The position numbers and the translations under genes are program-made. The notes below the pieces were generated by a model. That model had not been told where the DNA came from. It saw only the letters and a program-made list of their open reading frames with translations, and ran no database searches. From the NCBI RefSeq assembly GCF_001428005.1, contig NZ_LMSB01000005.1, forward strand, positions 1,824 through 65,823: a DNA stretch of 64,000 bases, read 5' to 3'. Below, piece after piece: positions 19,355 through 28,457 of this stretch. This DNA comes from Arthrobacter sp. Soil736 (GTDB lineage: Bacteria; Actinomycetota; Actinomycetes; Actinomycetales; Micrococcaceae). The stretch's first letter is position 1; every line of letters begins with the position of its first letter.

Positions 19355-21685
19355 TTATTTTGCACCTTCGAGCAGTTCCGCGCGGACCTTCTTGGTGGCC
19401 GCGACGAGGTTGCGCAGGGACTCTTCGGTCTCGGCGTAGCCGCGGGTCTTCAGGCCGCAGTCCGGGTTGACCCAGAGCTGGCGGGACGGAACGTGCTTCA
19501 CGGCGGTGCTGAGCAGCTCGGTGACTTCCTGCTCGCCCGGGACGCGCGGCGAGTGGATGTCGTAGACGCCCGGGCCGACGCCCCGGCCGAAGCCGTGGGA
19601 CTCGAGGTCGTGGACAACCTCCATGCGTGAACGTGCGGCCTCGATGGAGGTGACGTCCGCGTCCAGTCCGTCGATGGCGTCGATGATGGCGCCGAACTCG
19701 GAGTAGCACAGGTGCGTGTGGATCTGGGTGGCGTCGGCGGCACCGGCGGTGGCCAGGCGGAACGAGTTCACGGACCAGTCCAGGTAGGCGGCCTGGTCGG
19801 CCTTGCGCAGGGGAAGGAGCTCGCGCAGGGCGGGCTCGTCCACCTGGATGACCTTGATGCCGGCGGCTTCGAGGTCGGCGATTTCGTCGCGCAGCGCCAG
19901 GCCGACCTGGTTGGCGGTCTCGCCCAGCGGCTGGTCGTCGCGGACGAAGGACCAGGCCAGGATGGTGACCGGACCGGTGAGCATGCCCTTCATCGGCTTG
20001 CTGGTCAGGGACTGGGCGTACTCGGCCCAGGCCACCGTGATGGGGGCGCTGCGGGTGACGTCGCCCCAGAGGATGGACGGGCGGGTGCAGCGTGAGCCGT
20101 AGGACTGGACCCAGCCGTGGACCGTGACGTCGAAGCCTTCCAGGTTCTCGGCGAAGTACTGGACCATGTCGTTGCGCTCGGGCTCGCCGTGCACCAGGAC
20201 GTCGTAGCCGAGCTCTTCCTGCAGCTCCACAACGCGCTTGATCTCGTCCTTCATGAGCTGCTCGTACTGCTCGTTGGTGAGGTCGCCCTTGTTATTGCGG
20301 GCACGGGCCGAACGGATTTCGGAGGTCTGCGGGAAGGAGCCGATGGTGGTGGTGGGCAGCGGCGGCAGGTGCAGGGCCTTTTCCTGGGCGGCTTCGCGGA
20401 CCGAGTACTCGGAGCGGTTGAAGTCGGCCGGGGTCAGGGCCGCGGTGCGGGCCCGGACGTCGGCGCGCTGGACGCCCTCGGCGGCGGCGCGGGAAGCGAT
20501 GATACGGGTGGCCTCGTCAATGGCCGGCTGCACGGCGGCAGCGTCGGTCAGCAGGCCCGCGAGGGTGACAACCTCAACGGCCTTCTGGTCGGCGAATGCC
20601 AGCCAGCTGCGGAGCTGCTCGGACAGCTGTGCCTCTTCGTGGACGTCGTGCGGGACGTGCTGGGTGGAAGTGGACGTGCTGATGGCCAGCTTGGCCACGG
20701 ACTTCTTCAGTTCGGCGATCTTGTCCGCAGAGGCCTGCAGGTCGTTCCGCCAGATGTTGTGGCCGTCCACGACGCCGGCAACCAGGGTCTTGTTGCCCAG
20801 TGCGGCAAGCGCTGCTGCGGACGGGACGGCGCCCTTGAAAACGTCGATGTGCAGGGCGTCGATGTTGGTGGCGGCGAGGGTTCCGAGCTGGCCGTTCAGC
20901 GCGCCGTACGGGGTGGAGACGAACAGCTGCGGGCGCTGGGCAACCGCGGAGAGGACCTCGTAGGAGCGGGCGACCGGGGCCTGGATCTCCTCGGCGGACG
21001 TGTCCTGGTCAACCACCAGGGCGGGCTCGTCCAGCTGGACCCAGCTGGCGCCGGCGGCGGCCAGCTTCTCGAGCAGCGCGGTGTAGACCGGGAGGACGTC
21101 CTCGAGGCGGGACAGCGGGCTGAAGCCGGCCGGGGCGTCGTCGGAAGCCTTGCTCAGGAGCAGGAAGGTGACCGGGCCGACGATGTACGGTCGGGTCTCC
21201 ACGCCGTTGGCGAGGGCGTATTCGAACTCTTCAACGATGCGGTTGGAGGTCAGCGCGAAGTTGGTCTCCGGGCCGATTTCCGGCACGAGGTAGTGGTAGT
21301 TGGTGTCGAACCACTTGGTCATTTCCAGCGGCTGCTGTTCCTTGTTGCCGCGGGCGAGGGTGAAGTAACCGTCGATGTCCAGCTGGCCCTCTTCGTTGAG
21401 GAGGTTGCCGAAACGGGCCGGAACGGCGCCGAGGTGGGCAGCGGCGTCGAGGACCTGGTCGTAGAAGGAGAACGTGCCCGGAACCGCGGCGACTTCGGTC
21501 AGGCCCAGGCCCTGCAGGCGCTTGGCAGTGCCCAGCTGGATTTCCTTGGCGGCGGCGTCAAGGGCGGCGGCGTCGATCTTGCCGGCCCAGTAGGCTTCGA
21601 CGGCCTTCTTCAGTTCGCGGCGGCGTCCGATGCGCGGGTAGCCCAGGATCGAGGCGGACGGGAACGCGGTGTTCTTCTCAGTCAT
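19355..21685 (-). CDS. metE: Cobalamin-independent methionine synthase
   Basis: This 776-aa zinc enzyme transfers the methyl group of 5-methyl-THF-glutamate to homocysteine. The N-terminal domain begins ILGYPRIGRRRELKKA, and the C-terminal catalytic domain has the zinc ligands in THLCYSEF (His and Cys) and NPDCGLKTR (Cys). The length is normal. The ATG has an AAGGAAATTCAC leader. metF lies 47 bp upstream in the same direction, so both share one leader and the probable SAM-sensing control ahead of metF. Confidence 0.97.
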   Translation of the reverse strand: MTEKNTAFPSASILGYPRIGRRRELKKAVEAYWAGKIDAAALDAAAKEIQLGTAKRLQGLGLTEVAAVPGTFSFYDQVLDAAAHLGAVPARFGNLLNEEGQLDIDGYFTLARGNKEQQPLEMTKWFDTNYHYLVPEIGPETNFALTSNRIVEEFEYALANGVETRPYIVGPVTFLLLSKASDDAPAGFSPLSRLEDVLPVYTALLEKLAAAGASWVQLDEPALVVDQDTSAEEIQAPVARSYEVLSAVAQRPQLFVSTPYGALNGQLGTLAATNIDALHIDVFKGAVPSAAALAALGNKTLVAGVVDGHNIWRNDLQASADKIAELKKSVAKLAISTSTSTQHVPHDVHEEAQLSEQLRSWLAFADQKAVEVVTLAGLLTDAAAVQPAIDEATRIIASRAAAEGVQRADVRARTAALTPADFNRSEYSVREAAQEKALHLPPLPTTTIGSFPQTSEIRSARARNNKGDLTNEQYEQLMKDEIKRVVELQEELGYDVLVHGEPERNDMVQYFAENLEGFDVTVHGWVQSYGSRCTRPSILWGDVTRSAPITVAWAEYAQSLTSKPMKGMLTGPVTILAWSFVRDDQPLGETANQVGLALRDEIADLEAAGIKVIQVDEPALRELLPLRKADQAAYLDWSVNSFRLATAGAADATQIHTHLCYSEFGAIIDAIDGLDADVTSIEAARSRMEVVHDLESHGFGRGVGPGVYDIHSPRVPGEQEVTELLSTAVKHVPSRQLWVNPDCGLKTRGYAETEESLRNLVAATKKVRAELLEGAK

Positions 21686-21732
21686 GTGAATTTCCTTGAA
21701 TGGTTGGGAAAGCTTGCAGGTATTGGGTGTGG

Positions 21733-22698
21733 TCAGCTGGCGAGCTGGCGGCGGGCGATCGCGTTGAGGCGGCTGGCGGAACGCGCCGGCCGGGCTAGCG
21801 ACAGCTTGTCCAGCACCTCCAGCGCACTTTGGTGTTCGTTGAACGTGTACAGGTGAAGGCCGGGCGCTCCGGCCTCCAGGGCCGCGTTGGCCAGGTCCAC
21901 GGTGGCACTGACACCGATGCGGAGCCGATCGGCGTCGGTGTCCGCCGCGGCCAGCCGCTCGATGAGTTCCGGTGCCGGTTCGACGCCGGTCAGCTCGCCG
22001 AGGCGCTTGAGCCTGCGCAGGCTCGTGAGCGGCATGACGCCCGGGATGATCGGAATGGTGACGCCGGCACGGCGCGCCCTGGTGATCAGGTCCGCGTACT
22101 GCTCGGTGCGGAAGAACACCTGGGTGATGGCGAAGTCAGCGCCGGAGCGCTGCTTGGCCAGCAGGACCTCGACGTCGTGCGCTTCACTCGGCGATTCCGG
22201 GTGCCGCGTGGGGTAGGCTGCCACGCCTACCGCAACCTTGCCGGCGCAGAGCAGTGCCGAACGCCGCTGCTCCACCCGCCGGATGAGCTCGATCAGGTCC
22301 TGGGCGTAGCGCAGCGACCCGCTGACGGGCTCTCCGCTGTCCTTCGGCTGGTCTCCGCGGAGGGCCAGGATGCCGCGCACCCCGGCGTCCAGGAGCTCAC
22401 CGATGATTTCGGCCAGCTCCAACGGAGTGTTGCCGACGCAGGTCAGGTGGGCCAGCGGCCGGAGGGTGGTCTCCAGCACCAGGCGGTTGATGAGTTCGAC
22501 GGCGGTGTCCCGGTTGGAGCCACTGGCACCGTATGTAACGGAGACGTAGTCGGGATCGGTGGTCTCGAGCTCGCGGATGGTGGTCCAGAGCGTCTCGGCG
22601 GCCGCAGGCGAACGCGGCGGGAAGAGCTCATAGGACAGCGCCACCGGTGCGGTGTCGGAAAGATTCGGATGTGTGTCAATAAGGCTGGGTGGTGACAT
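21733..22698 (-). CDS. metF: Methylenetetrahydrofolate reductase
   Basis: This 321-aa flavoenzyme reduces 5,10-methylene-THF to the 5-methyl-THF that MetE uses. The N-terminal strand VALSYELFPPRS holds the catalytic Glu, and later motifs include VTYGASGSNRDT, LAHLTCVGN, ILALRGDQP, DFAITQVFF and PIIPGVMPL, all standard for MetF. The ATG has an AAGGA site. A 240-nt leader with riboswitch-like folding precedes it. It is the first gene of a metF-metE operon. Confidence 0.95.
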   Translation of the reverse strand: MSPPSLIDTHPNLSDTAPVALSYELFPPRSPAAAETLWTTIRELETTDPDYVSVTYGASGSNRDTAVELINRLVLETTLRPLAHLTCVGNTPLELAEIIGELLDAGVRGILALRGDQPKDSGEPVSGSLRYAQDLIELIRRVEQRRSALLCAGKVAVGVAAYPTRHPESPSEAHDVEVLLAKQRSGADFAITQVFFRTEQYADLITRARRAGVTIPIIPGVMPLTSLRRLKRLGELTGVEPAPELIERLAAADTDADRLRIGVSATVDLANAALEAGAPGLHLYTFNEHQSALEVLDKLSLARPARSASRLNAIARRQLAS

Positions 22699-22852
22699 TT
22701 GCGTCCTTGGCTATGGGCCATTGAAGGCGGTGCTGCCGTGGCGGAAGCCCGTGCAGCGTGCGGTCAATGAATTGAGTTTGGGGAACACGGAATGAACTTC
22801 GGCAGGGCGCAGCCGCGACTGTTACGCCTGAATAGAAGTTGTCCGTGAGCAA

Positions 22853-22932
22853 ATGTCAGGCCCACATGGGGGCACCCACACCCTCCTTGGCTGCCGGCGG
22901 GCGGCACATCCACAGCGGAGGATCGCTGACAC
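22853..22932 (-). promoter_or_regulatory. Probable SAM-IV-clan (SAM-I/IV type) riboswitch ahead of metF
   Basis: On the minus strand, GTGTCAG at the 5' end pairs with CTGACAT at the 3' end as a closing P1 stem. Inside are a GCG-ATCCTC-CGC hairpin, a GCCGGCAGCC block and a GGGTGCCCC block, in the order of the core GCCGGCAACC and GGUGCC elements of the SAM-I/IV riboswitches. It lies 155 nt upstream of metF, where repression by S-adenosylmethionine would make sense. A palindrome GTTACCTCGGTAAC (22933-22946) and a TATACA-type -10 (22948-22953) lie just upstream. This is by-eye assignment. Confidence 0.55.
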
Positions 22933-22953
22933 GTTACCTCGGTAACTTGTATA

Positions 22954-23353
22954 GGACTCTATTAGCCGCCCGGGCCTGCGTTCAAGTCGGCCATCGAATT
23001 AAGACGCATTCTTACGCTCGCGCCGTTGCAGTTTCAGAATATTCTTCGCCGGGAGGCGTCCCATGGCTACCCTCTCACGGCAGTGCCCCTTTTCAAACGG
23101 ACGAATTGGGTCCATCATTTGTGCACGTCGTATCCGGAATTGACACGGTCTCACCGTAAGGAGGCCCTCTGGACGTTCCTCGGTGATTTGCCCCGAGAGA
23201 CCCTATTCCGCGCCCTTCAAAGGGCGGCGTCGCATCGTCCCCTTTGCCCAGGCGCGGTATCACCAGCGCCGCACCGCGACTGCCCTCCGCATCGGAGAGC
23301 AGCGCGTTGCCGTTGCTGGAAGCCATTAATTCCAACGGCGAAAGGCCACCGAG
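22954..23353. other. Intergenic stretch without a supported gene
   Basis: The 400 bp between the metF promoter and the lipoprotein gene show only short open frames without coding character. A TTGACA at 23139 and an AAGGAGG at 23158 occur, but no start codon lies at a suitable distance, so I do not assign a gene here. Confidence 0.5.
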
Positions 23354-24364
23354 ATGTTCCAGCCTCACAAACGACCAACAGTGATCGGCTCCGCTTTCGT
23401 GCTCTTACTGGCGTTGACGACAGTGACGTCGTGTTCACCGCAGGGAGGCACCACCCCGCCGGCCACGTCCAACGGGACGTCGGGTTCGGCATCACCCACT
23501 GGGACGACAGCGACGTCGGCCTCAGCCCCGCCGACAGGCACAGAGACAGCAAATGCCGCGGAACTTTGCGGACCAGGGTCCGCCATAAATTATGATCCCG
23601 CCGAATTCCAACAGACACCGAAATTGGACAACAAGTGGTTTCCCCTGAAGCCCGGCTCGCAGTACACAACAACAGGCGATGTCAAGAGTGCTGATGCCAC
23701 GACCAAGCGGACGGTCGTGCACACCGTCACCGGACTGACCAAGGTGATTGACGGCGTGAAGACCCTTGTCATGTGGGACCGTGACTACTCCGACGGCGAG
23801 CTCGTGGAATCGGAACTGGCCTTCTTTGCCCAGACCGAGAGCGGAACAGTCTGGCTCTTCGGGGAATACCCGGAAGAGTACGAAAACGGCAAGTTCACAG
23901 GGGCCCCAAGCACCTTCATAAACTCACTTGACGAGGCCCAGGCGGGAATCGCAATGCAGGCTGAGCCGCGGACCGGAACCCCAAGCTATGTTCAGGCGCA
24001 CGCACCCAACGTGGACTTCCTGGATTGCGGACAAGTCTTCCAGGAGAAACAACGGGTCTGCGTTCCCACCGGATGCTACGACGATGTGCTGGTGATTGAT
24101 GAACGCAACCCCCTGGAACCCGCCGTTGGCCACCAGCGTAAGTACTATTCAGCCGGCACAGGCCTGGTGAAGGTGACGGCCGTAGGCGGCGCTGACCAGG
24201 AGACCCTGGACCTCGTCAAGGTGGAACAGCTCTCAGACACCAAGCTGACCGAGGTCAACCAGGAGGCCATGAAGCTCGACCAGCACGCGTACGTGGTGAG
24301 CAAGAACGTCTACGCAAAAACGGCCAAGGCCGAAGTTACAACTGAGACAACTAGCGGTTACTAA
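23354..24364 (+). CDS. Secreted lipoprotein of unknown function
   Basis: This 336-aa protein has a lipoprotein signal peptide: a basic N-end, a hydrophobic core to about residue 22 and the lipobox VTSC with Cys27. A Ser/Thr/Gly/Pro-rich linker runs to about residue 65. The mature domain starts with DNKWFPLKPGSQYTTTG and contains aromatic/acidic strands (VMWDRDYSDGEL, VWLFGEYPEEYENGKF), a pattern seen in extracellular proteins with a NKWFPLKPG-type opening. Two Cys pairs (DCG, CVPTGC) may form disulfides. It stands alone, followed by a hairpin. The function is unknown. Confidence 0.8.
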   Translation: MFQPHKRPTVIGSAFVLLLALTTVTSCSPQGGTTPPATSNGTSGSASPTGTTATSASAPPTGTETANAAELCGPGSAINYDPAEFQQTPKLDNKWFPLKPGSQYTTTGDVKSADATTKRTVVHTVTGLTKVIDGVKTLVMWDRDYSDGELVESELAFFAQTESGTVWLFGEYPEEYENGKFTGAPSTFINSLDEAQAGIAMQAEPRTGTPSYVQAHAPNVDFLDCGQVFQEKQRVCVPTGCYDDVLVIDERNPLEPAVGHQRKYYSAGTGLVKVTAVGGADQETLDLVKVEQLSDTKLTEVNQEAMKLDQHAYVVSKNVYAKTAKAEVTTETTSGY

Positions 24365-24427
24365 GGGAGCAAATCTCGGCCCGGCCAGCGCGGACTGAGG
24401 ATCAGTTGCTCCCCGTGAGGACGCGGG

Positions 24428-24455
24428 TACCCCGGCGATTCCGGCCGCCGGGGTA
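24428..24455 (+). terminator. GC-rich hairpin after the lipoprotein gene
   Basis: TACCCCGGCG pairs perfectly with CGCCGGGGTA around an 8-nt loop, 64 bp after the lipoprotein stop and ahead of a small ORF. There is no T-tract. It is terminator-like. Confidence 0.5.
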
Positions 24456-24495
24456 TACCCTCCCCTTGGCGAAGGAACGGGTCTATCCTGATGCA

Positions 24496-24693
24496 ATGAC
24501 CCAGCTACCAGCCAGTTACCAGGAATACCTCGTCGGCAAGGACCCTCGCTTTGTTGACACGGTCCGCCCGGTCCTCCTCCAGTCCGCAGCGGACCAACTG
24601 CACGGCGTCCGGGTGCTGTTCATACCCAAAGGCCACCAGGCGCATCTCGACGACACGATTCCCTACGGGACCATCGTCGAAGACATCGACTGA
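24496..24693 (+). CDS. Small conserved-looking protein, 65 aa
   Basis: This soluble 65-aa protein (MTQLPASYQEYLVGKDPRF..., ending GTIVEDID) has no recognised motif. The composition and codon pattern look coding, and the ATG is the only sensible start, with GAAGGAACGG 13 nt ahead. Its TGA lies 4 bp from the stop of the convergent ROK regulator. The gene is probably real; the function is unknown. Confidence 0.55.
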   Translation: MTQLPASYQEYLVGKDPRFVDTVRPVLLQSAADQLHGVRVLFIPKGHQAHLDDTIPYGTIVEDID

Positions 24694-24697
24694 CGCG

Positions 24698-25951
24698 TTA
24701 GCCCTCCAGTAGCAGCCGCTGGGCGCGCGGCGCCAGCGTGTGCTCCAGGACAAGGCAGGCGGCGCCAATGGCGCCCACGTCCTCCCCCACGCCTGTGCCC
24801 ACCACTTCGATGGCGTGGATGTTTCCCGCATCGCTGTTCTGCTGGATCAGGTCCGGGACTAGCTCCAGGTAGCGCCGTGACAGGGAGCCCCAGAACGGGC
24901 CGCCGAAGACGACGCGGTCCACGTCGAGCGTATTGGCCACGACCGACGCCGCCCGGGCCACCAGCACCGCCGACTTGTCAATGATTGCCGCGGCTGCGCT
25001 GTTGCCAGCATCCGCGGCCTCGCAAAGCTGGGCGAACCGTTCCTGCACCACGGAGCCGCCGGTCAGGGGACCTTCATCCGACAGGATCCCTGCCGCCTGG
25101 GCCTGGGCCACCAGGACCTGCGGGATGCAGGAGGACTTCACGCAACCGCGCAGGCCACAGTCACAGGGCGGGCCGTCCGGGTCGACGATGATGTGGCCGA
25201 TTTCGCCGGCGTTTCCTGATGTGCCGCGGACCACCTCGTCGTTGAGGACAATGCCGCAGCCGATGCCCGTGCCCATGTACATGAAGACGAAACTGCCGGC
25301 GCCGCTGGGGCCGCCCGCCCAGGTTTCCGCGACGGCCGCACTGGTCACGTCCTTGTCCATGAGGACGGAAAGGCCCGTGGCATCGGCCAGGGCATCACGC
25401 AGCAGAACCCGGTCCCAGCCGTCAAGGAGCGGCGGTTCCACCACTGCTCCGTTGTCGTGGTCGATCGGACCGGGGGCTGCGACGCCCAGGCCGGCGATCT
25501 TCTCCCGGTCCACGCCCGACGCTTCGACGAGCTTTTCGATCTCGGCGGCAATGGCAGCGATGACCGCCTCAGGGTCGCCGCTGTCCGGGGTCTTTACCCG
25601 CGAGTGCTGCACCACGGCGCCCACCAGATCCAGGACGACGAAGGTGGCCACCGCGGGATCCAGATGCACGCCCACGGCATACATTCCCGCTGGATTCAGC
25701 CGGAGGATGGTCCGCGGTTTTCCTGGCCCGCTCCCTTCCTTGCCGGCTTCCACGATGAGGCTCTGGTCCAGGAGCCGGCGGGAGATGTTCGAGATGGTCT
25801 GGGGTGACAGTCCGACGATCTGCGCCAGTTCGACACGGCTGAGGCCCCCGGTTGACCGCCGAACGGCGTCCAGGATGACGGTGAGGTTGAAGTCTCCCAT
25901 GCGGGGCAGGTTAGTTCCGCGCCGCGGTGTGGGCTGGCGGATCTCAGTCAA
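24698..25951 (-). CDS. ROK-family transcriptional regulator
   Basis: The 417-aa NagC/XylR-type repressor has an N-terminal winged HTH at about residues 25-75 (LSRVELAQIVGLSPQTISNISRRLLD) and a ROK sugar-kinase-like domain (VGVHLDPAVATFVVLD, then GVAAPGPID, MYMGTGIGCGIV). The zinc motif reads GH-x9-CDCGLRGCVKS. The Glu that usually follows GC is Lys here, and the catalytic DxD of true kinases is not obvious, so it should bind sugar rather than phosphorylate it. No sugar operon adjoins, so the target is not evident. Confidence 0.88.
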   Translation of the reverse strand: MTEIRQPTPRRGTNLPRMGDFNLTVILDAVRRSTGGLSRVELAQIVGLSPQTISNISRRLLDQSLIVEAGKEGSGPGKPRTILRLNPAGMYAVGVHLDPAVATFVVLDLVGAVVQHSRVKTPDSGDPEAVIAAIAAEIEKLVEASGVDREKIAGLGVAAPGPIDHDNGAVVEPPLLDGWDRVLLRDALADATGLSVLMDKDVTSAAVAETWAGGPSGAGSFVFMYMGTGIGCGIVLNDEVVRGTSGNAGEIGHIIVDPDGPPCDCGLRGCVKSSCIPQVLVAQAQAAGILSDEGPLTGGSVVQERFAQLCEAADAGNSAAAAIIDKSAVLVARAASVVANTLDVDRVVFGGPFWGSLSRRYLELVPDLIQQNSDAGNIHAIEVVGTGVGEDVGAIGAACLVLEHTLAPRAQRLLLEG

Positions 25952-26073
25952 GGATTCCCCTAAGCATCGTCGGTTGGCCAGTATCGATGTCTGAATCGTA
26001 CGTTACGCCCCGGTATACGGGTACGTCCCACGCGCAGGCGGAATCGCGGACGCCCCGGCGGTTCCGTTGCTGC

Positions 26074-27222
26074 TCACCGTCCGTGCCGTTTGACGCTGAC
26101 GGACACGGTGAACTTGGGGTTCCTGCCCTTTACGGCGGTGGGCCCGACCAGCCTTTCAAGCGCCGGGAGGTAGTGGAGATGGCTGTTGAACACCGTCCAG
26201 AGCTCAGCGCCGGGGGCAAGGACGCGGGCCGCTGCCTCGAACATCTTGATCCCGGCCCCTGCATGGACGCTGGCTCCCAGATGAAATGGCGGATTCAGCA
26301 GGATGAGGCCGGCACTTCCGGCCGGAACGGAGCTCATGGCATCGTCCTGGAGCACCGTGATCTGCCCGCCCAGGCCATTTGCCGTCGCTGTGGCCCGCGC
26401 TGAAGCGACGGCCGCTGCCGACTGGTCCGTTGCGATGACCGCCGAATCGGGATGGCGGCGCGCGTACATGGCGGCCAGGATCCCGGTTCCGCAGCCCAGG
26501 TCCACCGCGGTGGCCGCCGAGGGCATCCCCGGGAGGAACTCCAGCAGGAAACGCGTTCCGATGTCGAGTTTGGTGCCGGCAAAAACGGCTCCGTGCGCGC
26601 ACACCTGCAGATCGAGCTCGGCGTTGTGCTCCGTCACCGGATACGGCGGGGCGGGTTCGACGGGTTTTGGCTCCGAGGCCAGGAGAACCCGCGATTTCTG
26701 CCGGGCCAGCTGGGGCTGGACCGTTTCGAAGAACCGCCCGAGCACCGCGTTCATGCCCAGGGACATGTGCTTGACGCGCCCGCCTGCGAGCAAGACGGCG
26801 CCCTGCGGCGCGTGGCGGGCCACGGCGTCGGAAATCTCCTCGAGTTCGGCGAGCGTCTTGGGCAGCTGCAGCAGGACGACGTCGGCGCCCTCCAGCAGTT
26901 CCGCGCCCAGCGGCAGCTGCTCAAAGCCCCCGTCGATGCCGAGTGCGGCCGCGTTGTGCCGGAGCGCCCGCTCGCTGGTGACGAGGTCCTGGTGCACGCG
27001 GACCTGCGGCGCCGGAGCCGTACCCGGGCCGCCCAGCAGTCCCAGCGTCAGCGCCCCGTAGCGGTCTCCGATCACGGCTACCCTGGTCTCCGGTGTCAGG
27101 AGTTCCGCGGCGGTGTCCAGCAGAAGTGTGTCGGTGGCGTCCCATGCCTGCAGGTTGGCGGCCTCGACGTCCGGGTACCTCCGCAGCGTGCCCAGAAGGT
27201 GCCCAAGACTGTTCTCTGCCAC
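26074..27222 (-). CDS. Class I SAM methyltransferase, RlmG/RsmC-like
   Basis: This is a two-domain methyltransferase. The N-terminal half is a degenerate methyltransferase-like domain (VAVIGDRYGALTLGLLG). The C-terminal half has the active SAM-binding motif AVDLGCGTGILAAMYA and the NPPFH motif in ILLNPPFHLG, as in RlmG/RsmC enzymes that make m2G in rRNA. The frame is open to a TTG at 27297. I prefer the GTG at 27222 (VAENSLGHLL), where conserved sequence begins, and this choice is uncertain. The exact rRNA position modified cannot be read from sequence. Confidence 0.8.
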   Translation of the reverse strand: MAENSLGHLLGTLRRYPDVEAANLQAWDATDTLLLDTAAELLTPETRVAVIGDRYGALTLGLLGGPGTAPAPQVRVHQDLVTSERALRHNAAALGIDGGFEQLPLGAELLEGADVVLLQLPKTLAELEEISDAVARHAPQGAVLLAGGRVKHMSLGMNAVLGRFFETVQPQLARQKSRVLLASEPKPVEPAPPYPVTEHNAELDLQVCAHGAVFAGTKLDIGTRFLLEFLPGMPSAATAVDLGCGTGILAAMYARRHPDSAVIATDQSAAAVASARATATANGLGGQITVLQDDAMSSVPAGSAGLILLNPPFHLGASVHAGAGIKMFEAAARVLAPGAELWTVFNSHLHYLPALERLVGPTAVKGRNPKFTVSVSVKRHGR

Positions 27223-27315
27223 GTGTTGCCGCCGCCTCTTCCCTGCTGATTGTTCGTACACGTTCGCCTGTCGCCGGCCGGGCAGGCTCCTGTGCAAACT
27301 TACCGTGAATCCCGC

Positions 27316-28437
27316 TCAGCCGTGCTGCGCATCCAGGAGCTTCAGGAGTTCCGCGACGGCGGCCCGGCCGGCGCGGTTGGCGCCGATGGTCGATGATGAC
27401 GGCCCGTAGCCCACGAGGTGCACTCGCGGCTCCGCCGCCACCCGGGTGCCGTCCATGGCGATGCCGCCGCCCGGCCCGCGCAGGTGCAGCGGCGCCAGGT
27501 GTTCCAGCTCGGCGCGGAATCCCGTGGCCCAGAGGATCACGTCCGCGGCGAGCAGACTGCCGTCTGCCAGCCGCACGCCGTCGGGCTCTATGCCGCTGAA
27601 CATGGGGCGACGCTCCAGCACGCCGCGCGCGGCCGCTGCCCGGAGCGCGGGGGTCCAGATGAGCCCGGTGGCTGACACGACGCTCTGCGGCGGCAGCCCC
27701 CGCCGCACGCGGTCCTCCACGAGGGCGACGGCGTCATGGCCCGCCTGCCGGTCAAACGCCGCCTCCCGCCACACGGGCTCGCGGCGCGTGAACCAACTGG
27801 TTGAGGTCACCTTTGAGATCTCGTCGAGCAGCCCGACGGCGGAAATGCCGCCGCCCACGACGATGACGTGCAGCCCGCGGAACTCCTCGGCGGAGACGTA
27901 GTCCGCGACGTGGAGCTGGCGCCCCGTGAACGTGAACTGTCCGGGATAAATCGGCCAGAACGGCCTGGTCCAGGTTCCCGTGGCGTTGATGACAGCGCGC
28001 GCCGACCATCCGCCGTCGGACGTCGTGATACGCAGCCGTCCGGCGGGACCGGCGTCCTCGCGCTCGACCGCGAGCGCCTTGACCGGCCGTTCGACGGCGA
28101 TGCCGAGTTCACGCTCATAGCCGGCAAAGTACCGGGTCAGGAATGCCGAGCTGGGTTCGGCCGGATCGACGTCCGGCTGCGGGACGCCGGGGAGGTCGCT
28201 GATTCCGTTGACCGTGGCCATCCGCAGGCTCATCCAGCGGTGCCGCCAGGCGCCACCCGGGCCGTCCTCGGCGTCCAGCACGGCGTACGTTCGCCCGGAC
28301 TGGCCGCCCGTGTCAGTGCCGGTGGTGGTGCGTTGAGCAGGCATGAAGCCGCGGCGGGCGAGGTGGTAGGCGGCGGACAGGCCGGCCTGGCCTGCGCCGA
28401 TGACCACGACGTCGGCCGCCCTCACGGAATTTTCCAC
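27316..28437 (-). CDS. Flavin-containing monooxygenase-like oxidoreductase
   Basis: The 373-aa FAD/NADPH protein has an FAD Rossmann motif GAGQAGLSAAYHLA at about residues 14-27 and a second NADPH-type motif VVGGGISAVGLL. ATGF near the C-terminus is the usual ATG-like hinge of this class. It resembles CzcO/YpdA-like monooxygenases. It is transcribed with the methyltransferase gene downstream (18 bp upstream of its stop region if the long start is used). The substrate is unknown. Confidence 0.82.
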   Translation of the reverse strand: MENSVRAADVVVIGAGQAGLSAAYHLARRGFMPAQRTTTGTDTGGQSGRTYAVLDAEDGPGGAWRHRWMSLRMATVNGISDLPGVPQPDVDPAEPSSAFLTRYFAGYERELGIAVERPVKALAVEREDAGPAGRLRITTSDGGWSARAVINATGTWTRPFWPIYPGQFTFTGRQLHVADYVSAEEFRGLHVIVVGGGISAVGLLDEISKVTSTSWFTRREPVWREAAFDRQAGHDAVALVEDRVRRGLPPQSVVSATGLIWTPALRAAAARGVLERRPMFSGIEPDGVRLADGSLLAADVILWATGFRAELEHLAPLHLRGPGGGIAMDGTRVAAEPRVHLVGYGPSSSTIGANRAGRAAVAELLKLLDAQHG

Positions 28438-28457
28438 GCCGGTCCCGCAGCCCGTCC

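Noticed and set aside
20117..21856. 579-codon open frame opposite metE
   Set aside because: It is an antisense shadow of metE's GC-rich codon pattern, with low-complexity Gly/Val/Arg translation and no motifs.
22784..22870. Plus-strand string resembling a cobalamin riboswitch (GGGGAACACGG, then GCCGCGACTGTTA and TGTCAGG)
   Set aside because: It points away from metF-metE, the P3 stem and B12 box do not fit well, and the next plus-strand gene is a lipoprotein 480 bp away.
22839..23159. 106-aa plus-strand frame in the metF leader region
   Set aside because: It overlaps the riboswitch and promoter on the other strand and has no coding character.
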